A DNA stretch of 64,000 nt from JAEUPI01 sp963814435 (GCA_963814435.1 CAWFCV010000034.1:62001-126000), one strand, 5' to 3'. Positions 18,512 to 29,161 are shown, counted from the first letter of the stretch. Made by a program: numbers and translations. Notes: a model not told the origin generated them from the letters alone.

Positions 18512-20157
18512 AGACCTCGACCACCGTGCTCGCGATCGCCCTGCTCGGTGCGGTCGGCGCAGCCGGCTACTGGCTCGGCCAACGCTCGCGGCCGCTCGCA
18601 CCCGAAGCCACGACCGCGGCTGCCTCGGCGTCGCAGCCCAAGGCGCGCAAGCTGCTGTACTACCGCAATCCGATGGGCCTGGCCGATACCTCGCCAACGC
18701 CGAAGAAGGACCCGATGGGGATGGACTATATCGCCGTCTACGAAGGCGAAGACGAATCGGCCGCGCCGGGCGCGGCGGCCTCACCCAATCAGGTGCGCAT
18801 CAGCACCGAGAAGATCCAGAAGCTCGGTGTGCGCCTGGAACCGGCCGCGATGCGCCTGCTCGGCAAGACCGTGCGCGCGGCCGGGCGTGTCGAGCCCGAC
18901 GAGCGGCGTGTGTCCGTGATCGCGCCGAAATTCGAGGGCTATGTCGAGAAGCTGCTGGTGAATGTGACCGGACAGCCCGTGAGCAGGGGCCAGCCGCTGT
19001 TCGAGGCCTACAGCCCCGAGCTGGTGTCGGCCCAGCGCGAATACGTCATCGCCGTGCAGGGATTGAACGCGATGAAGGAGGCGGGCCCCGAGGCCCAGGG
19101 CGGCATGAGGCAACTGGTCGAATCCAGCCTGGCCCACCTGCGCCATTGGGAGCTCGCCCCCGAGCAGCTGCAGGCGCTGGTGAAGACCGGGGAGCCGCAG
19201 CGCAACGTCACGTTCCACTCGCCGGTCACCGGCGTGGTCACCGAGAAGAAAGCGCTGCAGGGCATGCGCTTCATGCCCGGCGAGATGCTCTACCAGGTGA
19301 CCGACCTGTCCTCGGTCTGGGTCATCGCCGACCTGTCCGAACAGGACATCGGCCTCGTCAAGACGGGTTCCAAGGTGCGTGTCACGACGACGGCCTATCC
19401 CAACGAGGCCTTCGAAGGCCGCATCACCTACGTCTACCCCACGATGAAGGCGGAAACCCGGACCATCCCGGTGCGGGTTGAACTGGCCAACCCGGGCGGC
19501 AAGCTCAAGCCGGCCATGTTCGCCCAGGTCGAGCTGACGGTCGGCGGCAAGACGCCGGTGCTCACCATCCCCGACTCGGCCGTGATCGACACCGGCACCC
19601 GGCGCATCGTGCTGGTCCAGGTCCAGGAGGGCCGCTTCGAGCCGCGCACGGTCGAACTCGGCGGCCGGGGCGAGAACTATGTCGAGGTGATCAAGGGCGT
19701 GGCCGACGGCGAACAGGTGGTCGTCGCGGCCAACTTCCTGATCGATGCCGAGAGCAACCTGAAGGCCGCGGTGGGGGGTCTCGGCGGGCCTGCAGGGCAG
19801 GGCGGCGCGCCCACGGGCGCCGAGGGGATCGCGTCCGGCCCATCGGCGCTGGCGCCGGCAGCGCCGGCGGTCGGCCACAAGGCCGAGGGCCGTGTCGACA
19901 GCGTCGACCTCAAGACCGGCACCCTGACGCTCCATCACGGGCCTGTCGCTTCGCTGAAGTGGCCGGCGATGACGATGGAGTTCAAGGCCGCCAACGCGTC
20001 ACTGTTGAACGGCTTGAAGCCCGGCCAGGCGGTGCGCTTCGAGTTCGTCGAGCGCCAACCGGGCGAGTACGTGGTGACGTCGCTGACCGCCGCGCCGGTG
20101 CTGGCCAAGCCGGGCGCGCGCCCGGCCGCCGCCTCCGGCTCCCACACCCGCCACTGA
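18508..20157 (+). CDS. cusB: Efflux RND periplasmic adaptor, CusB type, with C-terminal CusF-like domain
   Basis: 549 residues, starting at the GTG that overlaps the stop of the TolC gene. One N-terminal membrane anchor; a heavy-metal-binding motif YYRNPMGLAD plus DPMGMDYIAVY (about 50-80); then the barrel-sandwich hybrid, helical hairpin and beta-barrel domains (PAMFAQVELTVGG near 340). The last 90 residues (from about 455) are a CusF-like fold: GRVDSVDLKTGTLTLHHG, LKWPAMTMEFKA. The Met/Trp residues of the CusF copper site (W and M in KWPAMTM) are present. So the copper chaperone is fused to the adaptor, while a stand-alone CusF also exists at 31098-31433. Confidence 0.92.
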   Translation: MKTSTTVLAIALLGAVGAAGYWLGQRSRPLAPEATTAAASASQPKARKLLYYRNPMGLADTSPTPKKDPMGMDYIAVYEGEDESAAPGAAASPNQVRISTEKIQKLGVRLEPAAMRLLGKTVRAAGRVEPDERRVSVIAPKFEGYVEKLLVNVTGQPVSRGQPLFEAYSPELVSAQREYVIAVQGLNAMKEAGPEAQGGMRQLVESSLAHLRHWELAPEQLQALVKTGEPQRNVTFHSPVTGVVTEKKALQGMRFMPGEMLYQVTDLSSVWVIADLSEQDIGLVKTGSKVRVTTTAYPNEAFEGRITYVYPTMKAETRTIPVRVELANPGGKLKPAMFAQVELTVGGKTPVLTIPDSAVIDTGTRRIVLVQVQEGRFEPRTVELGGRGENYVEVIKGVADGEQVVVAANFLIDAESNLKAAVGGLGGPAGQGGAPTGAEGIASGPSALAPAAPAVGHKAEGRVDSVDLKTGTLTLHHGPVASLKWPAMTMEFKAANASLLNGLKPGQAVRFEFVERQPGEYVVTSLTAAPVLAKPGARPAAASGSHTRH

Positions 20158-20169
20158 CCCGAGGACGCC

Positions 20170-23100
20170 ATGCTGGCCAAAGTCATTCGGTGGTCGGGCA
20201 AGAACCCGTTCCTGGTGCTGCTCGCGACCCTGTTCATCGTCATCGGCGGCGTCGTCGCGGTGATGAAGACGCCGCTGGACGCGTTGCCCGACCTGTCGGA
20301 CGTGCAGGTCATCGTCTACACCGAGTACCCCGGCCAGGCGCCGCAGGTGGTCGAAGACCAGGTGACCTACCCGCTGACCACGGCGATGCTCGCGGTGCCC
20401 AAGAGCAAGGTCGTGCGCGGTTTCTCGTTCTTCGGCGCCTCGTTCGTCTACGTCATCTTCGAGGACGGCACCGACATCTACTGGGCGCGCAGCCGCGTGC
20501 TCGAGTACCTGAACTTCGCCTCCAGCCGGCTGCCCAAGGGCGTGTCGCCGTCGCTCGGCCCCGACGCCACCGGCGTCGGCTGGGTCTATCAGTACGCGCT
20601 GCTGGCCAAGAACAAGACGCTGGCCGAACTGCGCACGATCCAGGACTGGTACGTGCGCTACCAGCTCACCAAGGCGCCCGGCGTGGCCGAGGTGGCCTCG
20701 CTCGGCGGCTTCGTGCAGACCTACCAGGTGACGGTCGATCCGCTCAAGCTGCGCAGTTACGGCATCCCGCTGATGAAGGTGTCGCAGGTGATCCGCGATT
20801 CGAACCGCGACGTCGGCGGGCGCGTGGTGGAGATGGCCGAGACCGAGTACATGGTGCGCGGCAAGGGCTACCTGCGCGGCAAGGCCGACATCGAGACGGC
20901 TGGTGGTCAAGAGCGAGGGCGGCACGCCGGTGCTGATCCGCGACATCGCCCGCGTCGAGATGGCGCCCGACGAGCGCCGCGGCCTGTCCGAACTGAACGG
21001 CGAGGGCGAGGTCGTGTCGGGCATCGCGATGGCGCGCTTCGGCCAGAACGCGCTCGAGGTCATCCACAACCTCAAGGCCAAGGTCGCCGAGATCTCCGGC
21101 CGGCCTGCCCGAGGGCGTGTCGATCGAAGCCGTCTACGACCGGTCGGACCTGATCCACCGCGCGATCGCGACCCTGCAACGCACGCTGATCGAGGAAAGC
21201 CTGATCGTCGCGGCCGTCTGCGTGGTGTTCCTGATGCACGTGCGTTCGGCCCTCGTCGCGATCCTCATGTTGCCCGTCGGGGTGCTGATCTCGTTCATCG
21301 CGATGAAGCTGCTGGGCATGAACTCGAACCTGATGAGCCTGGGCGGCATCGCGATCGCGATCGGCGCGATGGTGGATGCGGCGATCGTGATGATCGAGAA
21401 CGCCCACAAGCACCTGGAGCGATTGCAGCCGGGTCACACGCTGAAGGACCGCGCCGATGCGATGCTCGACGCCTGCGAGGAGGTGGGGCCGGCGCTCTTC
21501 TTCTCGCTGCTGATCATCACGGTGTCGTTTCTGCCGGTGTTCACGCTCGAATCGCAGGAGGGGCGCCTGTTCTCGCCGCTGGCCTACACCAAGACCTTCG
21601 CGATGGCCGGCGCGGCGCTGCTGTCGGTGACGCTGGTGCCGGTGCTGATGATGCTGTTCATCCGCGGCAGGGTCATGCCGGAGGCGAAGAACCCGCTGAA
21701 CCGTTTCCTGATCTGGATCTACCGTCCGATCATCGCGGGCGTGATGCGCTGGAAGAAGCTCACCATCGCGCTGGCGGTGCTGGCCATGGCCGTGTCGTAC
21801 GTCCCGGCGTCCAGGCTGGGCAGCGAGTTCATGCCCACCCTCAACGAGGGCACGCTGTTCTACATGCCGTCGTCGCTGCCGGGCATGTCGATCACCAAGG
21901 CCGCCGAGGTGCTGCAGACGCAGGACAAGATCATCAAGAGCTTCCCCGAGGTGAGTTCGGTCTATGGCAAGGCGGGCCGCGCCAACACCGCCACCGACCC
22001 GGCGCCGACCGAGATGTTCGAGACGGTCATCAACCTGAAGCCGCCGGAGCAGTGGCGGCCGGGCATGACCACCGACAAGCTGATCGCCGAACTGGACAAG
22101 GCGCTGCAGTTCCCCGGGCATCTCCAACGCCTGGACGATGCCGATCAAGGCGCGCATCGACATGCTGTCCACCGGCATCCGCACGCCGATCGGCATCAAG
22201 GTCTTCGGCAAGGACCTCGGCGAGATGGAAAGGCTCGCCAAGCAGATCGAGGCCGTGGTCAAGACCGTGCCGGGCACGACCTCGGCCTTCGCCGAGCGCC
22301 TGACCGGCGGCAGCTACCTCGACATCGAGCCCGACCGCGAGGCCCTGGCGCGCTACGGCCTGTCGGTGGGCGAACTGCTGGACGTCATCGGCACGGCGCT
22401 CGGCGGCGAGATGGTGACCACCACCGTCGAGGGCCGCGAGCGCTTCGGCGTCACGGTGCGCTACCCGCGCGAGCTGCGCAGCAACCCCGAGCAGATCGAG
22501 CGCGAGGTGCTGGTGCCGATCATGGGCGGCGCGATGGTGCCGCTGGGCCAGGTGGCCAAGGTGGTGGTCGCGCGCGGCACGCCGGGCATCCGCACCGAGA
22601 ACGCGCTGCTGTCGGCCTACATCTTCGTCGACATCCGCGACCGCGACATCGGCTCCTATGTGGCCGACGCGCGCAAGGCGGTGGCCGACCAGGTGAAGTT
22701 CCCGCCCGGCTACTACATCACCTGGAGCGGGCAGTTCGAGTACATGGAGCGCGCGATCGAGAAGATGAAGATCGTCGTGCCGGTGACCCTGCTGACGATC
22801 TTCCTGCTGCTGTACCTGAACTTCAGGCGCCTGACCGAGACCTTCATCGTGATGCTGTCGGTGCCGTTCGCGCTGGTGGGCGGCGTGTGGCTGATGTGGT
22901 GGCTGGACTACAACCTGTCGGTGGCGGTGGCCGTGGGCTTCATCGCGCTGGCCGGCGTGGCGGCCGAAACCGGCGTGGTGATGCTGATCTACCTCGACCA
23001 CGCCTGGGAGCAGGCGCGTGTGCGCTGCCGCGCAGAAGGACGCCTGCCCGGGGCGGCCGACCTGTACGCCGCGGTGATGGAAGGCGCGGTCGAGCGCGTG

Positions 23101-23356
23101 CGGCCGAAGATGATGACCGTCGTGGCCATCATGGCCGGACTGCTGCCGATCATGTGGGGCAGCGGCACCGGCTCCGAGGTCATGAGCCGCATCGCCGCGC
23201 CGATGGTCGGCGGCATGATTTCGTCGACGGTGCTGACGCTTGTGCGTCATTCCCGCGCTCTACGCGCTGGTCAAGCAGTGGCAGCTAGAGCGAAACCAGC
23301 GCAGTGTCCCCGTGCTTCAGGCGGACGCAGCGCAGTCCACGGTCGAGGTCGCATGA
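20170..23356 (+). CDS. cusA: Heavy-metal efflux RND transporter, CusA/CzcA type (frame broken four times)
   Basis: About 1060 residues after removing one extra base near 20900, 21105, 22121 and 23240; it reads continuously as a CusA/HAE1 heavy-metal pump with the N-terminal VIRWSGKNPFLVLLATLF, the periplasmic porter domains (PGTTSAFAERLTGGSYLDIE), the proton-relay membrane helices (FMPTLNEGTLFYMPSSLPGM, GVAAETGVVMLIYLDHAWE) and 12 membrane segments. It is the proton-driven inner-membrane pump that with CusB/CusC exports copper or silver from the periplasm. Stop TGA at 23354-23356. Confidence 0.9.
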
Positions 23357-23516
23357 GGCCGACCGTATCAGCCGTGAAATGCCGGCTTCCTCCGTTGAAT
23401 CGGCACTTTGCTCCTGGTTGAGCCTTGTCATGGCGGCGAGGGATGTCGACCCCATACCGCGGGATGCCGGACCAACAATGCATCGTTCGATCGGAATGAA
23501 TGCGTCGAGGTCAACC

Positions 23517-25064
23517 ATGAAGTCAGGCTCCACCAGCGACGTGCCTTCGATCGACCACCGCAGGCGTGCGGCGCTGCTCGGCGCCGCGCTCGCTCCGCTC
23601 ACGTTTGCTGGCGGCTGTGGCGGCGCGATGGGCTCGGTGGGGATGATGCAGGGCACCGGTGCACCGCTCACCGATCCATTTGCGTCGTCGAATGCGGCGG
23701 TGCGCAGTCTGCCGATCATCCCGCTCGATCAGGGCGCGGTTGATGCGTCCGGTGTGCGCTCGTTTTCGCTCACAGTCCAAACGGGGACGACGCAGTTCCG
23801 CAATGGCATCAACACCCGCACGCTGGGCTACAACGGCGCCCTTCTGGGCCCGGCCTTGAAACTGCGCGCTGGCGAGGCCACCACCATTCAAGTGCAGAAC
23901 GACCTCGGTGAGGCGACGACAGTGCACTGGCATGGGTTGTTCGTGCCTGCCCACGTCGATGGTGGCCCTCACCAGTTGATCGCGCCCGGCGCGCGATGGA
24001 CGGCGAACTTCACTGTGTCGAACCCCGCCTCGACCTGCTGGTTCCACCCGCATGTGCACGGCTCGACCGGCCGTCAGGTGGTTTCGGGGCTGGCCGGTCT
24101 GCTGATCGTCGACGACGCATTGACAAGCCCGTCGACATTGCCCGACACCTGGGGGGTCGACGACCTCGCCCTCGTGCTGCAGGACAAGCGCTTCACATCG
24201 TCGGGCCAGATCGACTACGTGCTCGGCGCCGACGACCGCTTGACCGGATACATGGGAGACAGCTTGCTCGTCAATGGCGTCATCGGGCCGGTGTGGCAGG
24301 CACCACGGCAGTGGGTCCGGCTGCGAATGCTCAATGGATGCAATGCCCGCGTCCTGAGCCTGCGGCTGGGAAACTCCGCGTCGATGCTGCAGGTGGCCAA
24401 TGAGGGCGGACTGCTGGCGAGGCCGCTCGCCCGCACGTCGGTGGTGCTGGCGCCCGGCGAGCGCGCCGAGGTGCTGGTCGATTTCGGCGGCGCGGCAATC
24501 GGTCAGGAAGTTCCTCTCCATGCCAGTACCGTTTTCAGCGCGCTTGGAATGGGCATGGGCGGCGGTGCCGGCGCGGCCGAGGTCACCGCGATGAAGTTCC
24601 GTGTCTCGTTGCCTGTGCAGCCCAATGCCATGGCGTCGCCGCCGGTCGCCCTTGCTGCCGCGCCGTCGGTTGTCGCCGGCGCCGGTGCTGCCGTGCGCTC
24701 ATTCAGCCTGGACGGGGGGATGATGGGTGACGTGTTCACCATCAATTCCAGGAGTTTCGACATCAACCGCACGGATTTCGCCGTTCCTGCCAACACGGTT
24801 GAAGCCTGGGGATTCTTCAACGCCACGGGCATGGCGCATCCGATGCACGTGCACGGCGTGAAAATGTCGCTGCTCGCACGTGACGGCGCGCCACCCGCGG
24901 CCCATGAACAAGGTCTGCGCGATACCTTCAGCGTCGACTCGATGGAGACGGTGACCGTCGCGGTGCAGACGGCCGCCGTGGCGTCGTCATCGCCGTTGAT
25001 GTTCCACTGTCACATCCTCGAACACGAGGACGCCGGCATGATGGGGCAGTTCGTTACCCGGTAG
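23517..25064 (+). CDS. Multicopper oxidase, CueO/bilirubin-oxidase type
   Basis: 515 residues. GAGG six bases before the ATG at 23517. A Tat-like HRRRAALLGAAL start with a lipobox-like LTFAGGCGG. Copper sites: TTVHWHGLF and CWFHPHVHG (type 2/3), AHPMHVHGV and FHCHILEHEDAGMM (type 1/3), all ligands present. Three cupredoxin domains. It oxidises periplasmic Cu(I) to less toxic Cu(II). The Met-rich helix of E. coli CueO is absent, although the GMGMGGGAGAAE stretch could play a related role. It is transcribed with or just after the efflux genes. Confidence 0.92.
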   Translation: MKSGSTSDVPSIDHRRRAALLGAALAPLTFAGGCGGAMGSVGMMQGTGAPLTDPFASSNAAVRSLPIIPLDQGAVDASGVRSFSLTVQTGTTQFRNGINTRTLGYNGALLGPALKLRAGEATTIQVQNDLGEATTVHWHGLFVPAHVDGGPHQLIAPGARWTANFTVSNPASTCWFHPHVHGSTGRQVVSGLAGLLIVDDALTSPSTLPDTWGVDDLALVLQDKRFTSSGQIDYVLGADDRLTGYMGDSLLVNGVIGPVWQAPRQWVRLRMLNGCNARVLSLRLGNSASMLQVANEGGLLARPLARTSVVLAPGERAEVLVDFGGAAIGQEVPLHASTVFSALGMGMGGGAGAAEVTAMKFRVSLPVQPNAMASPPVALAAAPSVVAGAGAAVRSFSLDGGMMGDVFTINSRSFDINRTDFAVPANTVEAWGFFNATGMAHPMHVHGVKMSLLARDGAPPAAHEQGLRDTFSVDSMETVTVAVQTAAVASSSPLMFHCHILEHEDAGMMGQFVTR

Positions 25065-25151
25065 TTCGGAATTCGACTGCCTCGAGGCTCGTCCGCCGTT
25101 GCCCAGGCTTGCGCAGGGGGCGCGCCCGGCGCGTGACGGAGCGGAAAACCG

Positions 25152-25694
25152 TCATCGGACCTGCTGTCCCCGGCGGCTCAGCAGCAGCCAGCCGCCGACA
25201 CCGGCCAGCGCGGTGTAGTTGAGCACCATGAACCACGGCGTGTTCCACGCGATGCCGTCGAAGCCGCGCTCGGTGATCGGGTAGAGCACCGGCACGGCAT
25301 AGTAGTCCGCCGAATGCGTGAACACGTCGATGACGATGTGAGACCACCAGCCGAGCAGCGCAATCCACAGCGAGCGACGCACGGCCCAGAACAGCCACGT
25401 GACGCCAGCCGCGATGATCGCACTGTGCATGATGCAGTGCAGGTGGTGCGACACGAGCTGCACCAGGGGCGGCAGCGCGGGTTCGTGACCCGGCACCGCG
25501 TTCGCGTACGCGCTCAGCACCGAGAACGTGCCGCCGCCGAAGAGCCACCACAGCGCGATCGGCACCATGTGCACGATATCCGGCAACGCTGCCAGGCCGA
25601 CGGTGGCCGCAACCGATGCTCGCGCGATCGGCCGGTGTCGACGCAGCACCGCGATACCGGCTCCGGCCCACAGGGTGTGCGCGACGATGTCCAT
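25152..25694 (-). CDS. Membrane-bound metal-dependent hydrolase-like protein (DUF457/YbcI type)
   Basis: 180 residues with several membrane segments. Start motif MDIVAHTLWAGAG and conserved residues HHLHCIMHS and GWWSHIVIDVFTH match the YbcI/DUF457 family of predicted membrane metal-dependent hydrolases, where the His/Asp residues are thought to bind metal. It lies at the downstream end of the minus-strand copper block, 26 bases after the P-type ATPase, and may be co-transcribed with it. Confidence 0.75.
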   Translation of the reverse strand: MDIVAHTLWAGAGIAVLRRHRPIARASVAATVGLAALPDIVHMVPIALWWLFGGGTFSVLSAYANAVPGHEPALPPLVQLVSHHLHCIMHSAIIAAGVTWLFWAVRRSLWIALLGWWSHIVIDVFTHSADYYAVPVLYPITERGFDGIAWNTPWFMVLNYTALAGVGGWLLLSRRGQQVR

Positions 25695-25719
25695 GGCGTG
25701 GCGGCTGGTGCTCGGGTGG

Positions 25720-28107
25720 TCAGCCCTGGAGGATGCGCGCGTGGCGCAGCCGCAAGGCGTTGGTGATCACCGACGCCGAGCTCAGGCTCATCGCCAGCGC
25801 GGCGATCATCGGCGACAACAACCAGCCGGTGAAGGGATACAGCACCCCGGCCGCCAGCGGAACCCCCAACGCGTTGTAGACGAAGGCGAAGGCCAGGTTC
25901 TGTTTCATGTTCGCCACCGTCGCCACCGACAGCGCCCGCGCGGTCGCGATGCCGCGCAGATCGCCCTTCACCAGCGTGAGCTGGGCGCTGTTCATCGCCA
26001 CGTCGGTGCCGGTGCCCATCGCGATGCCGACGTCGGCGCGCGCCAACGCCGGGGCGTCGTTGATGCCGTCGCCGGCCATCGCCACGACACGGCCTTCGGC
26101 CTGCAGCTTCTCGACGAGCTCGAGCTTGTCGGCCGGTTTCACTTCGCCGTGCACCTCGTCGATGCCCAGCCGCTGGCCCACCGCACGTGCGGTGGTCAGC
26201 CCGTCGCCGGTGGCCATCACGACGCGCAGGCCTGCGGCGCGCAGCGCCGCCAGCGCATCGGGCGTGGTCGACTTCACCGGGTCCGACACGGCCAGCAACC
26301 CGGCGAGTTGCGCGTCGACGGCCAGGTGCATCACGCTGGCGCCCTGCACGCGCAGCGCCTCGGCCGGCTCGGCCAGCGCCGACACGTCGACGCCGAGTTG
26401 CTGCATCAGCGTGCGGTTGCCGAGCGCCAGCGACTTGCCGGCGACCCGGCCGCGCACGCCGATGCCGGATTCGGAATCGAACTGCTCGGGCTTGTCGAGC
26501 GCGAGCCCCTTGTCGCGCGCCGCGGCCACGATCGCCGCGGCCAGCGGATGTTCGCTGCCCTGGTCGAGGCTGGCCGCCAGCCGCAGCACCTCGACCTCGG
26601 TGTAGTCGGCGGCGCCGATCGCGCGCTCGAAGGTCGGGTGTCCTTCGGTCAGCGTGCCGGTCTTGTCGACGATCAACGTGTCGATCTTGCGCAGGTTCTC
26701 GATCGCGGCCGCGTCGCGGAACAGCACCCCGTTCGTCGCGCCACGGCCGGTGGCGACCATGATCGACATCGGCGTCGCCAGGCCCAGCGCACAGGGGCAG
26801 GCGATGATGAGTACCGCCACCGCGTTGATCAGGCCGTACACCCAACTGGGCTGCGGACCGAAGAAGCCCCAGCCGAAGAAGGTGAGCAGCGCGATGGCGA
26901 TGACCACCATGACGAACCAGCCGGCCACCGTGTCGGCCATGCGCTGCATCGGCGCGCGCGAGCGCTGGGCCAGCGCGACCATCTGCACGATCTGCGCGAG
27001 CACCGTGGCCGAGCCGACATGCTCGGAGCGCATCACCAGCGCGCCGCTGGTGTTCAGCGTCGCGCCGATCAGCTTGTCGCCGGGGCGCTTGGTCACCGGC
27101 AGCGGCTCGCCGGTCAGCATGGCCTCGTCGACCGCGCTGCTGCCTTCGACGACGACGCCGTCGACCGGGACCTTCTCGCCCGGCCGCACGCGCAGCCGGT
27201 CGCCGACGTGCACATGGGCCAGCGGCACGTCGGCTTCGCTGCCGTCGGCGGCGATGCGGCGTGCCGTCTTCGGCGCCAGGCCGAGCAGCGACCGGATCGC
27301 GGCCGAGGTCTGCGAGCGCGCCTTCAGCTCCAGGATCTGCCCCAGCAGCGTCAGCGAGATGATCACCGCCGCCGCCTCGAAGTACACCGCCACGCGGCCC
27401 ATCGACACGAAGGAGGCTGGGAACACCTGCGGGGCCATGGTGGCCACCACGCTGTAGACGAAGGCGGCGCCGGTGCCCAGCCCGATCAACGTCCACATGT
27501 TCGGGCTGCGGTTGACGATCGACTGTGCGCCACGCACGAAGAAGGGCCAGCCGGCCCACAGCGCGATCGGCAGCGTGAGCGCCAGCTCGATCCAGCTCTG
27601 GCGCGCCATGTCGAACCAGCCCAGCCGGTGGCCGAACATCGCCAGCGCGGTGACGAGCACCGTCAACGGCAGGGTCCACCAGAAGCGCCGCTGGAAGGCC
27701 ACGAGTTCGGAGTTCGCCGTTTCCTCCAGCTCGGGCAGCACGGGCTCCAGCGTCATCCCGCACTTGGGGCAGTGGCCCGGATGGTCCTGGCGGATCTCCG
27801 GGTGCATCGGACAGGTGTAGACGGTCCCTGCGGGTGCAGCGGGCGGCGCGGCCGGTAGCGGTTGCGCGTACCGCATCGGCTCCGCGGTGAATTTGGCCAG
27901 GCACCTCGCGCTGCAGAAGTAGTACGGCCGGCCTTCGTGCTCAACGTGATGCGGCGACTGGTCGGTGACCGTCATGCCGCAGACGGGATCCTTCGGCGCC
28001 GCGCTGTCAGCCGGCTCGTTCGGCTCGTGATCCGGGTGATCGTGGGCGTGCCCATGTCCATGCCCGTGGGAGCGTCCTTCGTGACCACTGAGTGAACGCA
28101 TGTCCAT
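25720..28107 (-). CDS. copA: Copper-translocating P-type ATPase with YHS and heavy-metal-binding domains
   Basis: 795 residues. A His-rich N-terminus (HGHGHGHAHDHPDH), a YHS domain (DPVCGMTV, YYFCSARCLAKF) and a heavy-metal-binding domain (YTCPMHPEIRQ, CPKCGM) precede the pump. Core motifs: TGEPLPV, the CPC metal site (IIACPCALGLATP), DKTGTLT with the phosphorylated Asp, GDGINDAP, and a C-terminal MSLSSASVITNALR. It exports Cu(I) (or Ag) from the cytoplasm. I chose the ATG at 28107 (AAGGAG upstream); an ATG at 28188, also with AGGAG, is in frame and would add 27 basic residues. Confidence 0.93.
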   Translation of the reverse strand: MDMRSLSGHEGRSHGHGHGHAHDHPDHEPNEPADSAAPKDPVCGMTVTDQSPHHVEHEGRPYYFCSARCLAKFTAEPMRYAQPLPAAPPAAPAGTVYTCPMHPEIRQDHPGHCPKCGMTLEPVLPELEETANSELVAFQRRFWWTLPLTVLVTALAMFGHRLGWFDMARQSWIELALTLPIALWAGWPFFVRGAQSIVNRSPNMWTLIGLGTGAAFVYSVVATMAPQVFPASFVSMGRVAVYFEAAAVIISLTLLGQILELKARSQTSAAIRSLLGLAPKTARRIAADGSEADVPLAHVHVGDRLRVRPGEKVPVDGVVVEGSSAVDEAMLTGEPLPVTKRPGDKLIGATLNTSGALVMRSEHVGSATVLAQIVQMVALAQRSRAPMQRMADTVAGWFVMVVIAIALLTFFGWGFFGPQPSWVYGLINAVAVLIIACPCALGLATPMSIMVATGRGATNGVLFRDAAAIENLRKIDTLIVDKTGTLTEGHPTFERAIGAADYTEVEVLRLAASLDQGSEHPLAAAIVAAARDKGLALDKPEQFDSESGIGVRGRVAGKSLALGNRTLMQQLGVDVSALAEPAEALRVQGASVMHLAVDAQLAGLLAVSDPVKSTTPDALAALRAAGLRVVMATGDGLTTARAVGQRLGIDEVHGEVKPADKLELVEKLQAEGRVVAMAGDGINDAPALARADVGIAMGTGTDVAMNSAQLTLVKGDLRGIATARALSVATVANMKQNLAFAFVYNALGVPLAAGVLYPFTGWLLSPMIAALAMSLSSASVITNALRLRHARILQG

Positions 28108-28206
28108 GCCCTTACTCCTTGCCCTTTCTGGCCGACGAGCGGTTCGCTCGCGTGCCGTGGTTGCCGCGGTGCCCATGGCCGCTGTCATGACAAGCTCCTT
28201 TGAGGG

Positions 28207-28866
28207 TCAAGCGCACTGGGCCTCGCGGCTGAATTTCGGAATGAACCGTGGGACCCGCGCCGCGTAGCGATCGAAGTCGTCGCCGAACCGGGACCGCATC
28301 TCCGCTTCCTCGGAGATCGCCAGGCGCGCGTACATCATCAGCAGCACCGGAAACATCAGCAATGTGAGCAGCGTCGGCCACTGCAGCAGGAAACCGAACA
28401 GGATGAGCACGAATGCCACGTACTGCGGATGGCGAATGCGCGCATAGGGTCCACTGACCGCCAAGATCTGGCGGCGCTGAGCGTGGTACAGCACGTTCCA
28501 CGCGTTGGACAGCAGCCAGAAGCCGCCACCGATGAAGGCAAAGCTCAACAGGTGGAACACGCCGAAATGCGGATCGCCCCCGATGCCCTTGTCCCCCAGC
28601 AGCGTCGACCACAGGTGTCCGGCGTCGTGCGAAAAGATGTCCAGTCCCGGGTACCGCGTCTGCATCCATCCTGACAACAAGTAGATCGTCGATGGGAAGC
28701 CATACACCTCGACGAACAGCGCGACGATGAACGCGGCAAACGCGCCGAAGGTGCGCCAGTCGCGCGAGGTCTGCGGCTTGAAGAAGCTGAAGGCAAACAT
28801 CACGAACACGGCCGAGTTCAGGAGCACGAGGCCCCAAAGACCGTAAGACGGCGTAGTGGTGCTCAT
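28207..28866 (-). CDS. Isoprenylcysteine carboxyl methyltransferase-like membrane protein
   Basis: 219 residues with about five membrane segments. The C-terminal ICMT/PEMT-type motif GPYARIRHPQYVAFVLILFG followed by SEEAEMRSRFGDDFDRYAARVPRFIP is clear. Members are often part of bacterial copper and heavy-metal islands, where the substrate is unknown. The start overlaps the stop of the DUF2933 gene (ATGA) and has AGGAG seven bases upstream, so the two genes are coupled. Confidence 0.85.
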   Translation of the reverse strand: MSTTTPSYGLWGLVLLNSAVFVMFAFSFFKPQTSRDWRTFGAFAAFIVALFVEVYGFPSTIYLLSGWMQTRYPGLDIFSHDAGHLWSTLLGDKGIGGDPHFGVFHLLSFAFIGGGFWLLSNAWNVLYHAQRRQILAVSGPYARIRHPQYVAFVLILFGFLLQWPTLLTLLMFPVLLMMYARLAISEEAEMRSRFGDDFDRYAARVPRFIPKFSREAQCA

Positions 28867-29135
28867 CGCGATGCTCCTGGTTCGACCGGGTCGGGCCGTT
28901 CCAGTGCTGAGCCCGGGTGGGCGGGTGGCGTGTGCCGGTGGTGCCCGCGGTGCATGAACACGTGCATCAGCGGGCAGACCAGCAGGATCAGCCAGGGCAA
29001 GGCGCCGAACAGATGCGCACGGTGCTCGGTCAGCAAGAACCATGCGGCCACCGCCGCCAATACCAGGCACCCGAGGCCGAATCGTGAGCGCCAGAACGGG
29101 GGTGGCGGGTCGTCGTGAGAGTGAAGGTCTTGCAT
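28863..29135 (-). CDS. DUF2933 family small membrane protein
   Basis: 90 residues. Hydrophilic His-containing start (QDLHSHDDPPPPFWRS), two hydrophobic segments, then the family motif LVCPLMHVFMHRGHHRH. DUF2933 proteins are small inner-membrane proteins repeatedly found in copper resistance clusters; the Cys/Met/His motif in the second helix suggests metal binding. AGGAG lies eight bases before the ATG. Overlaps the next gene by four bases. Confidence 0.88.
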   Translation of the reverse strand: MQDLHSHDDPPPPFWRSRFGLGCLVLAAVAAWFLLTEHRAHLFGALPWLILLVCPLMHVFMHRGHHRHTPPAHPGSALERPDPVEPGASR

Positions 29136-29161
29136 GGCAGGGACTCCTCGACGTCACCGCA

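Noticed and set aside
25528..27858. A 776-residue open frame antisense to the copper ATPase
   Set aside because: Its composition (Arg/His/Gln-rich) mirrors the ATPase codons; no conserved motif.
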